Assembly (NCBI GenBank): GCA_947472655.1 | Contig: CANJCG010000020.1 | Location: 1 to 17,620, forward strand | DNA length: 17,620 nucleotides | Source: Actinomycetota bacterium | GTDB lineage: Bacteria > Actinomycetota > Actinomycetes > S36-B12 | Direction of reading: 5' to 3' | Part shown: positions 1-6,986 of the stretch, one piece after another | How the letters are laid out: each line of letters opens with the position of its first letter | Position numbering within the stretch: the first letter of the stretch is position 1 | Made by a program: the position numbers and the translations under genes | Notes under the pieces: generated by a model | Databases searched by the model: none | What the model was told of the DNA's origin: nothing | Seen by the model: the letters and a program-made list of their open reading frames with translations, nothing else

Positions 1-1242
1 ATCCTTGCTATCCACAAAGGTTCGGATACCAAAACCAATCACTGCGCCAAGAATCGCGAAGGGTGCCACGGCCGGGCCTGCGCCGACAATCAGCACCATC
101 CCCAAAATGGCCGACGTCGCCGGAAGTTTGATCATTGCAGCGGCTGAGGCGGCAATCGCGGCGGCAGCCAGGGCGCTTATTGAATCACCGGGGATGACTG
201 CAACGGTCAAAACCGCAATCGCGACACCGAGAAATGTTGCTGGAAAAATCGGTCCGCCTCGAAAGCCACCGCCCAATGCCATCGCGTATGCGATTGCCTT
301 GCCCACCAAAATCACGAGTATCGAAACAACTGAAGTCTGCTGAATCAGTGAAGACATCCCAGCATTTCCGCTAAAGAGAATAAGGTGGGGCGAAACATCA
401 AATATCGTCATTGCAATACAAATCACTATGGCCGTAACAATTGCGCCAATGAAAAGTCCACGCGTGACGCGAGTTGATGAAAATCTTTCAAACGCCAGGC
501 CGCCCTTGCGCGCCAGTATTGCTACGGCACCCGCTAGGACTGACACCACGAGTGCGGTCACAAGATCGCCGGCCGCGATGCTGCTGTAACTGGGCAAGCC
601 TGGCACCGCCAGCGAATGCACACCGAATCCTGGAATACCCCAAATACCAATTTGCGTAACGTATGAACTCGCCAGCGCTACTAAAACTGGCGTGATTAAC
701 ATTGCGGGAACCATCCCAATTGCGGCGAATTCCAGAATCATGAATGCCGCGACGAATGGATTACCAAAGACAGCACCGATCGCTGCCACTCCGCCCAGCA
801 ACATCATCGCCTTGCGTGTTTGCGGATCGGCGTTACGAGTAAGAACAGCCCCCACTGCGCTGCCCAACACAATAAGCGGAGCCTCTGGCCCAAGCACAAT
901 TCCAAAAATCAAGGTGGCTAATGCGGCGGCCAGAACGCTGGGTACTACTGCGAGTGGAAGGTCAAAGTGGAAACCACTCAGTGGACCTGGGCCAGTTTTC
1001 CCGGGTAGTTTTTTTGCTAGCGCAACTGCTGCAGCACCGATGAGGAGTAAACACGCTACCCACCACGATGGCAGGCCAGCTATACCCAAAGCTGAGGGCA
1101 AATGGACGTAGAAAAGCTCAGTCCCTTTTTCAATGATCCACAGCATGATCGAGGCTGCAGCCCCTGCAACAACACCGACGAGAACAGATCCCCCTAGGAG
1201 TCGTATAACTTGGGCCTGCGAAGGAGTACTCATTGCTGCCAT
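1..1242 (-). CDS. ClC-family chloride channel/transporter (partial, C-terminus beyond left edge)
   Basis: An integral membrane anion channel or H+/Cl- antiporter of the ClC family, expected in the cytoplasmic membrane. The minus strand reads open from an ATG at 1242 to the window edge (414 codons), so most of a usual ClC protein of about 420-450 residues is present and the C-terminal end is missing. Hydrophobic helices fill the sequence. Three ClC signatures are visible: GPGPLSG at residues 84-90 (the GSGIP-like site), GPEAPLIVLG at 118-127 (the GREGP-like site, with the gating glutamate position kept as E120), and GGFRGGPIFP in the C-terminal third (the GxFxP site). An in-frame ATG at 1233 is an alternative start; neither has a convincing Shine-Dalgarno sequence. 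Whether it is a channel or an antiporter cannot be told from what is visible. The family call is strong; the transported ion is inferred from the family. Confidence 0.88.
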   Translation of the reverse strand, partial: MAAMSTPSQAQVIRLLGGSVLVGVVAGAAASIMLWIIEKGTELFYVHLPSALGIAGLPSWWVACLLLIGAAAVALAKKLPGKTGPGPLSGFHFDLPLAVVPSVLAAALATLIFGIVLGPEAPLIVLGSAVGAVLTRNADPQTRKAMMLLGGVAAIGAVFGNPFVAAFMILEFAAIGMVPAMLITPVLVALASSYVTQIGIWGIPGFGVHSLAVPGLPSYSSIAAGDLVTALVVSVLAGAVAILARKGGLAFERFSSTRVTRGLFIGAIVTAIVICIAMTIFDVSPHLILFSGNAGMSSLIQQTSVVSILVILVGKAIAYAMALGGGFRGGPIFPATFLGVAIAVLTVAVIPGDSISALAAAAIAASAAAMIKLPATSAILGMVLIVGAGPAVAPFAILGAVIGFGIRTFVDSKD

Positions 1243-1442
1243 TTCTTAGGGTCTAGGTGATGGCGCTGACGATATCTGCAAACCCGTGCACTTTCGGTAA
1301 TTCACGAAAGGGTCTTGAGATTGACGCCGATCCTGCTCGATAGCCTCACGAGTTGAAAGCTCTACTTCACGCGCGATCCCGTAAAAATGGCAGAGGCAAA
1401 GTAGCAAGGCAGATTCTTGGCCAAGATCTTTGGTTGAGCCGC

Positions 1443-1448
1443 TAGCCT
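1443..1448 (+). promoter_or_regulatory. putative leaderless -10 box for the ATP-grasp gene
   Basis: TAGCCT matches the actinobacterial TAnnnT -10 pattern and ends six bases before the GTG at 1455. That would put the transcription start on or next to the start codon. No good -35 box is seen (TTGGCC at 1417-1422 is 20 bases upstream). The same six-base spacing occurs at the SDR gene at 6213, which adds some weight. Confidence 0.4.
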
Positions 1449-1454
1449 TGTGCA

Positions 1455-2360
1455 GTGTCGATGTCATGCGTTTCTGGAAGCGAACCGCTCATAGCCATCG
1501 TCACTTGCGACGCGTTCAAAGATTTAGACCCTGACGATCAGTTACTGCTTCCTGCACTTTGGGCACACGGCCTGTCCCCGCGGATCGTCGTCTGGGATGA
1601 CCCTGCTGTGCAGTGGGACTTATTTGATCTCGTGCTCATTCGTTCAACCTGGGATTACAGCCCTCAGCGAGAAGCCTTTCTTGAATGGGCACACGCTGTG
1701 AGTACAAAAACTCAGCTACTTAATCCTAAAAACGTCGTGCAGTGGAGTTCAGATAAACATTATCTGCTTGAACTTGCCGCTGCCGGAGTCCCTATCGTGC
1801 CCACTGAATTTATCGAGGTCGGCCATGCTTTCGAACTTCCCCATCACCAATTCGTGGTGAAGCCTGCAATCTCAGCCGGATCACGAGACACCTACCGCCT
1901 CAGTGCCAATAGAACCGACGAAGCTAACACTGCGATCCACAAGATTCATGCAAGTGGACGCAGCGTCATGATCCAGCCATATCTGCAATCAGTTGACACC
2001 ACAGCCGAAACAGCACTGATATTTATCGCCGGAAAATTTTCCCATGCGATACGCAAGGGGCCACTCCTTGAACTTGATAACGCTGCGCAGGAATTTCACG
2101 GAGGCCTTTTCCTTAAGGAAGCGATCACTCCAAGAGTTGCGACACCAAGACAGATCGAGGTCGCTGAACATGCACTGAGTTTGGCGCCACCTGATTGGCT
2201 CTATGCCAGGGTAGATCTCATCAATGACAACGAGGGCAACCCTGTTGTACTCGAACTCGAAATGGTGGAGCCCTCACTCTTTTTTGCAGTCGATCCAGAC
2301 CAGATCACGGGAGCCCCCGGTCGACTCGCGAAAGCGGTTGCTGAATATCTGGAAACCTGA
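1455..2360 (+). CDS. ATP-grasp ligase, DcsG/RimK-like
   Basis: An ATP-grasp enzyme, a class that joins a carboxylate to a nucleophile through an acyl-phosphate. Visible features, numbered from the GTG start, are WDDP at residues 47-50 and RSTWDY at 63-68 in the N-terminal pre-ATP-grasp domain; VVKPAISAGSRDT at 134-146 (ATP-binding lysine and glycine loop); MIQPYL at 172-177; a stretch from E185 to K201; ARVDL at 251-255; and LELEMVEPSLFF at 266-277, supplying acidic Mg ligands. The WDDP and RSTWDY blocks are typical of the family containing DcsG, the D-cycloserine cyclo-ligase, but no other cycloserine genes lie nearby, so the substrate is unknown. The GTG at 1455 is chosen for the -10 box just upstream; ATG 1461 is the alternative. 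There is no Shine-Dalgarno site. At 301 residues its length is normal for the family. Confidence 0.8.
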   Translation: MSMSCVSGSEPLIAIVTCDAFKDLDPDDQLLLPALWAHGLSPRIVVWDDPAVQWDLFDLVLIRSTWDYSPQREAFLEWAHAVSTKTQLLNPKNVVQWSSDKHYLLELAAAGVPIVPTEFIEVGHAFELPHHQFVVKPAISAGSRDTYRLSANRTDEANTAIHKIHASGRSVMIQPYLQSVDTTAETALIFIAGKFSHAIRKGPLLELDNAAQEFHGGLFLKEAITPRVATPRQIEVAEHALSLAPPDWLYARVDLINDNEGNPVVLELEMVEPSLFFAVDPDQITGAPGRLAKAVAEYLET

Positions 2361-2376
2361 ATACCCCGATAAAGAC

Positions 2377-2422
2377 TTGTGGGCCTTCCCCAATCACCAA
2401 AGTGACCAGCGAAGACCCACAA
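2377..2422. terminator. bidirectional hairpin between the ATP-grasp gene and glnN
   Basis: Arms TTGTGGGCCTTC (2377-2388) and GAAGACCCACAA (2411-2422) pair over 12 bp. The single mismatch becomes a G-U wobble in minus-strand RNA. An inner stem TCAC/GTGA (2394-2397 with 2402-2405) closes the loop. On the minus strand the hairpin is followed by GTCTTTAT, a modest T-rich tail, so it best serves glnN; it may also stop the plus-strand gene that ends at 2360. Confidence 0.65.
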
Positions 2423-2438
2423 AGCAGCCTCTTTGAAC

Positions 2439-4613
2439 TTAAAGGATATGCAACATTTCTTGGTAGGTAGGAAGTGGCCAAAGGTCGTCTGCCACGACAC
2501 CTTCGAGGGTGTCTGCCGCAGAACGTGTTTGGGCCATCGCTGGAAGAAGCACACTTTGCGCATGACGAGCTTCATCCATCAGGTCGTGACCCGCATCAGC
2601 ATTCAGCGCCGCACCAAGAGTGGCAATGGCGGCACTGAGTTCGTCGACTGTTTTTGAAATTGACTTCAGTGCTGAGATATCTGCATCGATTCCTGCAGCC
2701 TTGAGGGCCACAACGTTGCCAGCCAATTCAGTCTGATAGCGAATCGCAGCTGGCAACACCATGGTGGTGCCTATTTCCAGAGTGATCTTTGCTTCAACCG
2801 CGATGCTATTGATGTATTGCTCTAGGGCAACTTCGTAGCGGCTATGCATTTCCCGTGAACTGAATACCCCGTACTTTTCAAACAATGCAATTGACTCTGG
2901 AGTGATCAACTGAGGAAGGGCATCGATTGTGGTGCGCAGATTCAGCAACCCACGCTTCGCTGCTTCAACTTGCCACTCATCTGAGTAGCCGTTGCCATTG
3001 AACACAACTGCGCCATGCTCGTTCATGATTTTCGCAAGAACCGCTTGCACGGCATCATTAAACTCAACGCCCTTGGCTAGGGACGCTTCAAGGTCATTGG
3101 CAATAAAATCCAATGCCTCTGCAAGTATCGTGTTGATCGTGGTCATTGGGCCGGCCACGGACTGCATCGCACCAGGTGCCCGGAATTCAAAGCGATTACC
3201 GGTGAACGCGAATGGACTCGTACGGTTGCGGTCACCCGGGTCTGCTGGCAGATCAGGCATGGTGTCGACACCAACACGCAAAGTTCCCTTGCGCTTTGAA
3301 CTCTTTGCGCCACCGTCGGCAATCTGCTGGAAGACATCTGCAAGTTGGTCACCCAAAAAGATCGAGATGATGGCTGGCGGTGCTTCGTTAGCGCCTAGAC
3401 GATGATCGTTGCTAGCCGAAGCCACCGAAACACGAAGCAAACCACCATATTTGTGCACAGCGCGGATGACAGCAGCACAGAACACAAGGAACTGAGCATT
3501 GTCGTGTGGCGTATCGCCAGGATTGAGCAAGTTACCTTGACGGCCATTGCCCATCGAGAAATTCACGTGCTTGCCAGAACCATTGATCCCAGCAAATGGC
3601 TTCTCATGGAACAAGCAAGCCATGCCGTGGCGCTTGGCAACGCTGGTCAACGTGGTCATAAGCAACTGCTGATGATCAGAAGCGATGTTTGCCCGCTCGA
3701 AAACAGGTGCAATTTCGAACTGGCCGGGGGCTACTTCATTGTGTCGAGTCTTAGCTGGAATGCCCAACTTAAAGAGTTCGCGCTCGGCGTCCATCATCAT
3801 GCCAAGTACTCGCTCTGGAATTGCCCCGAAGTAGTGGTCGTCAAACTCTTGGCCCTTAGGCGGCTTGTGGCCAAACAAACTGCGTCCTGCATTGAGCAAA
3901 TCAGGGCGAGCAAGGAAGAAGTGGCGATCAATCAGGAAGTATTCCTGCTCTGGTCCGCAGTACGAAACAACATGATCAGGATCATTGCCGAAGAGTCGAA
4001 GTACTCGCTCTGCCTGTTCTGACATTGCCTGCTGAGCACGCAGGAGCGGCGTCTTGAGGTCAAGTGCCTCACCGGTCATCGACAGGAACACCGTTGGGAT
4101 ACACAGGGTGTTGCCATTTGGACTTTCAAGAATGTAAGCCGGGCTGGTGACATCCCAGCCGGTGTAACCACGGGCTTCGAAGGTTGCGCGCAACCCACCA
4201 TTAGGGAAACTTGATGCGTCTGGCTCGCCCTGGATCAAGGTCTTGCCAGCAAACTCTGCAAGAGTGGTTCCGTCACCGACTGGTTCAAAGAAACTGTCAT
4301 GCTTTTCTGCGGTGAAACCAGTCAATGGGTAGAACACGTGCGCGTAATGAGTTGCACCCTTTTCTAAGGCCCAGTCGCGCATTGCTGCCGCAACGGCATC
4401 TGCCACTGTTGCATCAAGCTTCGTGCCATTTTCAATAGTGTCTGAAACTGACTTGTACACATTCTTTGGCAAGCGGCGCTGCATCACTGCGTTGTTGAAT
4501 ACATTCTGACCATAGATTTCGCCGGGAGCCTCAGTAGAGTCATAGCTCACCGCCGGTGGCACGTAGGCCTCTACATCTTTGATTGCTTGCAGGCGTACAG
4601 CGTTTCCACTCAT
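2439..4613 (-). CDS. glnN: glutamine synthetase type III
   Basis: ATP-dependent ligation of ammonia to glutamate to make glutamine, a cytoplasmic nitrogen-assimilation step. At 724 residues it has the size of type III enzymes (GSI and GSII are about 350-470). Type III blocks are clear: THYAHVFYPLTG at 88-99, the long conserved stretch 126-160 containing PNGGLRATFEARGYTGWD, GPEQEYFLID at 220-229, KTRHNEVAPGQFEIAP at 288-303, EKPFAGINGSGKHVNFSM at 337-354, a downstream NRFEFRAPG block, and the C-terminal WPLPTYQEML signature. The ATG at 4613 has AGAGGGA seven bases upstream. It stands alone as a transcription unit: 156 bases with several dyads separate it from the kinase gene upstream, and a hairpin follows its stop. 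The symbol glnN follows use for this type elsewhere. It may be a nitrogen-stress paralogue of a conventional GSI, which is not in the window. Confidence 0.96.
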   Translation of the reverse strand: MSGNAVRLQAIKDVEAYVPPAVSYDSTEAPGEIYGQNVFNNAVMQRRLPKNVYKSVSDTIENGTKLDATVADAVAAAMRDWALEKGATHYAHVFYPLTGFTAEKHDSFFEPVGDGTTLAEFAGKTLIQGEPDASSFPNGGLRATFEARGYTGWDVTSPAYILESPNGNTLCIPTVFLSMTGEALDLKTPLLRAQQAMSEQAERVLRLFGNDPDHVVSYCGPEQEYFLIDRHFFLARPDLLNAGRSLFGHKPPKGQEFDDHYFGAIPERVLGMMMDAERELFKLGIPAKTRHNEVAPGQFEIAPVFERANIASDHQQLLMTTLTSVAKRHGMACLFHEKPFAGINGSGKHVNFSMGNGRQGNLLNPGDTPHDNAQFLVFCAAVIRAVHKYGGLLRVSVASASNDHRLGANEAPPAIISIFLGDQLADVFQQIADGGAKSSKRKGTLRVGVDTMPDLPADPGDRNRTSPFAFTGNRFEFRAPGAMQSVAGPMTTINTILAEALDFIANDLEASLAKGVEFNDAVQAVLAKIMNEHGAVVFNGNGYSDEWQVEAAKRGLLNLRTTIDALPQLITPESIALFEKYGVFSSREMHSRYEVALEQYINSIAVEAKITLEIGTTMVLPAAIRYQTELAGNVVALKAAGIDADISALKSISKTVDELSAAIATLGAALNADAGHDLMDEARHAQSVLLPAMAQTRSAADTLEGVVADDLWPLPTYQEMLHIL

Positions 4614-4676
4614 GTTCGATCCCTCTCGACAAAGCGCACAGCCTCTAGCGCGGCGCGTGTTGGGGATGAGCCTAAG

Positions 4677-4695
4677 AAATGAAATCGCTTCATTT
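4677..4695. promoter_or_regulatory. perfect 7-bp inverted repeat upstream of glnN
   Basis: AAATGAA (4677-4683) and TTCATTT (4689-4695) form a perfect dyad around ATCGC. It lies 64-82 bases upstream of the glnN ATG and overlaps the next dyad by four bases. It could be an operator half-system or a small leader hairpin; no regulator is identified. Confidence 0.4.
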
Positions 4696-4715
4696 GTTAC
4701 AGGGGTGTGACAAAT
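4692..4715 (-). promoter_or_regulatory. GlnR-like operator upstream of glnN (putative)
   Basis: A 24-bp dyad with arms ATTTGTTAC and GTGACAAAT (8 of 9 positions symmetric) around AGGGGT. Read on the glnN strand it is GTCAC-N6-GTAAC, close to the actinobacterial GlnR consensus gTnAC-n6-GaAAc, and it also fits the AC-n9-AC form. It sits 79-102 bases upstream of the glnN start, a sensible place for a nitrogen regulator. Dyad and position are seen; GlnR binding is inferred. Confidence 0.55.
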
Positions 4716-4720
4716 AGGTC

Positions 4721-4735
4721 ATTTCAGACAGAAAT
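4721..4735. promoter_or_regulatory. short ATTTC-N5-GAAAT dyad upstream of glnN
   Basis: ATTTC (4721-4725) and GAAAT (4731-4735) are a perfect 5-bp inverted repeat around AGACA, six bases from the GlnR-like dyad. It may be a second operator. In AT-rich sequence a dyad this short can arise by chance. Confidence 0.25.
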
Positions 4736-4738
4736 TCT

Positions 4739-4761
4739 CTGAGTTTCCCCACAAATCTCAG
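4739..4761 (-). terminator. possible weak terminator after the ABC1 kinase gene
   Basis: On the minus strand CTGAG-A-TTT pairs with AAA-CTCAG around a GTGGGG loop, with one bulged A. The hairpin starts about eight bases after the kinase stop codon. The following AGAATTTCTG is only partly T-rich, so termination is uncertain and some read-through into glnN is possible. Confidence 0.35.
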
Positions 4762-4769
4762 GTATTCGA

Positions 4770-6029
4770 CTATTCATTCACGGCTTCATCAATCACAGTC
4801 TGGAAATCAACAGTGGCGTCAATGCTGGTCAGCAGCGCCAGCATGCCGGTGATTGCCCGATGCTCAAGCAGCAGACTCGGTGGAAATGACAACTTCCCCG
4901 CATCCTCCAGCGAACCGCCTGGATCTGACCAGTCACCGGCCCGCTCAGTAATCCAGTTTGAAGAAAAATGGAATTCAGGTTGCACGTAAGGAGTGACGTC
5001 TAAGGAAATAATGCGTGCTAGTTCTTCAGCACTCGTCGAATTCATAATCATCCCGGCGTTCAGCCATAACTCTCGAACACCTTCAAGATCATCGGCTGCT
5101 GCGAGCTGAAAAGTACGAACAAAAAGATGCGTGAAGTCGCCCGCAGGATGACCTACTGATCCGAAGTCGAGAACACCGATGGAACCGTCATCCATCAGGC
5201 GAAAATTACCAGGATGCGGATCTGCATGAATTGCGCCAACAATTTTAGGTGACCACAGGGTGAATCGAGCAAGATTTCTTGCAGCCTGATCGCGCTGCTC
5301 AACGGATTCAGACTGCAAATTTGAATATGGAATCCCTGGCAACCATTCAGTGACAAGCAACGTTGAATCCGCGAAGATCACTGCGGGAATGGTTACCACC
5401 CCGGGATGCTCTGCCGCCCACACGAGTCGGAACTCTTCTTGCCACTTTGCTTCATGGGTGTAATCGAGCTCATCCCACAAGCGATCTGCGTGCTCTTGAA
5501 GAAGTGCCTTTACATCCAAGGTAGGAATAAGTCGGTGAATCAAAGGCATGAATGTTCGAAGTTGCAATAAATCTGATCGAACAATGCGATGGGCATCTGG
5601 GTATTGGACTTTTATCGCTACGTGCTGGCCATCAGGCCATGTGGCCATGTGCACCTGACCAAGGCTTGCTGCAGCAACCGCTACCTCGTCAATCACCGTG
5701 CCTTTGGGTAGTCTCTTAAAGATCTCTTCCACGTCTTTGAAAGGGCGCGGTTCAGCGTTTTCATAGAGACGGGTCAAAGAAGAAAGCATTTCAGCTTGTT
5801 CTGGTGGCAACGTGGATGAAAACAGCGCGAGGAGCTGTCCGAACTTCATTACCGGGCCGCGCGCTTTTGCAAGAGCATTCGTGAGCTCTTCAACTGAGGC
5901 TTGCGTCGCTTTGCCATAGGCAGTGTCTTTATCGCCACCGAATGCGGAAATCGTCGCAGCGCCGGCGAACCGCGCGCCACTTTTTACTGGCACCACGGCT
6001 AAGGAAGCCGCACGAGAAAACAGACTCAA
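4770..6029 (-). CDS. ABC1/UbiB-family atypical protein kinase-like protein
   Basis: A member of the AarF/UbiB/ADCK family, atypical kinase-fold ATPases linked in other organisms to isoprenoid-quinone metabolism and lipid homeostasis. Family marks in order: KFGQ at 62-65 (KxGQ motif), the alanine-rich loop AAASLGQVH at 119-127 replacing a glycine-rich loop, VAIK with K140, ELDY at 187-190 (the ExD motif), the catalytic block HADPHPGNF at 268-276, and DFG at 288-290. At 419 residues it lacks the C-terminal membrane segments of classic UbiB, and no clear transmembrane helix is seen. The start is TTG at 6029, supported by GAGGAG five bases upstream. Actinobacteria generally use menaquinone, so a direct ubiquinone role is unlikely; the actual substrate is unknown. 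Confidence 0.9.
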   Translation of the reverse strand: MSLFSRAASLAVVPVKSGARFAGAATISAFGGDKDTAYGKATQASVEELTNALAKARGPVMKFGQLLALFSSTLPPEQAEMLSSLTRLYENAEPRPFKDVEEIFKRLPKGTVIDEVAVAAASLGQVHMATWPDGQHVAIKVQYPDAHRIVRSDLLQLRTFMPLIHRLIPTLDVKALLQEHADRLWDELDYTHEAKWQEEFRLVWAAEHPGVVTIPAVIFADSTLLVTEWLPGIPYSNLQSESVEQRDQAARNLARFTLWSPKIVGAIHADPHPGNFRLMDDGSIGVLDFGSVGHPAGDFTHLFVRTFQLAAADDLEGVRELWLNAGMIMNSTSAEELARIISLDVTPYVQPEFHFSSNWITERAGDWSDPGGSLEDAGKLSFPPSLLLEHRAITGMLALLTSIDATVDFQTVIDEAVNE

Positions 6030-6177
6030 GGTTGCTCCTCACACTTCTGGGACAAGCCCATGTGTACTGATCGTAAGCGACCTTGGTGTGCCTGCTGACT
6101 AGGGCCTTGACTCACCTGTTTCCTCGCGAGCGAAGGTCGCAATTTTGGCCTCAAATCCCGCAGTATCACCAATTTCC

Positions 6178-6206
6178 TGAACAACCACTCGAAGTGCACC
6201 TAGGCT
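6178..6206 (+). promoter_or_regulatory. leaderless promoter of the SDR gene
   Basis: TGAACA (6178-6183, -35-like), exactly 17 bases, then TAGGCT (6201-6206, TAnnnT -10). The -10 box ends six bases before the ATG at 6213, so the RNA would begin at or very near the start codon. There is no Shine-Dalgarno site, which agrees. This is the clearest promoter in the window. Confidence 0.6.
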
Positions 6207-6212
6207 GAACCT

Positions 6213-6977
6213 ATGACTTTGACTCAACTCGACGGACGTCGCATCATCATCACCGGCGGAGCAAGCGGCATGGGTGAAGGCCTCGTGCGAGCCTTCCCTG
6301 GCCTGGGCGCACATGTTGTTTCGCTGGACTTTAATACCGCGGGCGGATCAGCTATCGCGGCCGAAGCCGGCGCGCATTTCATTCAGGTTGATGTGGCCGA
6401 TAAATCCTCGGTGGATGCCGCTGTGGCGGCGGCTATCAATCATCTTGGTGGGCTTGACGTCTTGATCCATGCAGCCGGAATTGCACCCGCTTCATTGTCT
6501 GAGAACAACACGGTGGAACTCTGGCACCAGGTAATGAACATCAATGCACTTGGAACCATGCTCACAAATCAAGCAGCATTTGCGGCCCTAAAAGAAAACG
6601 GTGGGCAAATTCTTAACTTCACGTCTGCCGCAGGAATCATGGGGCTTCCAAACAAGTCGGTATACGCAGCCAGCAAAGGCGCCGTGACAGCCTGGAGCCG
6701 AACGATTGCCAAGGAATGGTCTCAATACAAGATCACCGTGAACATGATTTGTCCAGCTATCTGGACGCCTATGTACGACAAGACTCGCTCCGAAATGCCT
6801 GCTGACGTTCTCGCTGCTCACGACGAAATCATGAAATCCGCAGTGCCTATCGGCGGCAAGCTAGGCGATATCGCTTCGGACTTCGTACCCGTGCTGGCCT
6901 TTTACTCGTCCCCTGGTGCGAACTTCATGACAGGCCAAGTGATTGCAATTGACGGCGGAACTCTCATGGTTCGCTAA
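6213..6977 (+). CDS. SDR-family NAD(P)-dependent oxidoreductase
   Basis: A classical short-chain dehydrogenase/reductase of 254 residues interconverting an alcohol and a ketone with a nicotinamide cofactor; substrate unknown. The Rossmann signature TGGASGMG is at 14-21. D39 at the end of strand beta-2 points to NAD(H) rather than NADP(H). HAAG at 86-89 stands for the usual NNAG. The catalytic tetrad is N111, S138, Y151 and K155 (YAASK). The C-terminus holds the usual GQVIAIDGG block. The ATG at 6213 is preceded at six bases by a -10 box and has no ribosome binding site. Its stop lies nine bases from that of the convergent helicase gene, leaving no room for a terminator. Confidence 0.92.
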   Translation: MTLTQLDGRRIIITGGASGMGEGLVRAFPGLGAHVVSLDFNTAGGSAIAAEAGAHFIQVDVADKSSVDAAVAAAINHLGGLDVLIHAAGIAPASLSENNTVELWHQVMNINALGTMLTNQAAFAALKENGGQILNFTSAAGIMGLPNKSVYAASKGAVTAWSRTIAKEWSQYKITVNMICPAIWTPMYDKTRSEMPADVLAAHDEIMKSAVPIGGKLGDIASDFVPVLAFYSSPGANFMTGQVIAIDGGTLMVR

Positions 6978-6986
6978 ACCCAAAAC

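Noticed and set aside
5..1111. Alanine- and proline-rich plus-strand open frames
   Set aside because: They are antisense to the ClC gene; their composition is the complement of its hydrophobic codons.
1246..1467. 73-codon minus-strand open frame ending three bases before the ClC ATG
   Set aside because: It has no recognisable domain and no ribosome binding site, and it overlaps the start and likely promoter of the plus-strand ATP-grasp gene. Its position just before ClC is suggestive of an operon, so conservation in relatives would be worth testing, but the sequence alone does not support it.
2224..2657. Plus-strand open frames crossing the ATP-grasp/glnN junction
   Set aside because: They overlap two well-supported genes and the terminator hairpin, and show no protein-like features.
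3402..4022. 206-codon plus-strand open frame
   Set aside because: It lies wholly antisense to highly conserved glnN sequence and has no domain or start signal; it is a codon-bias shadow.
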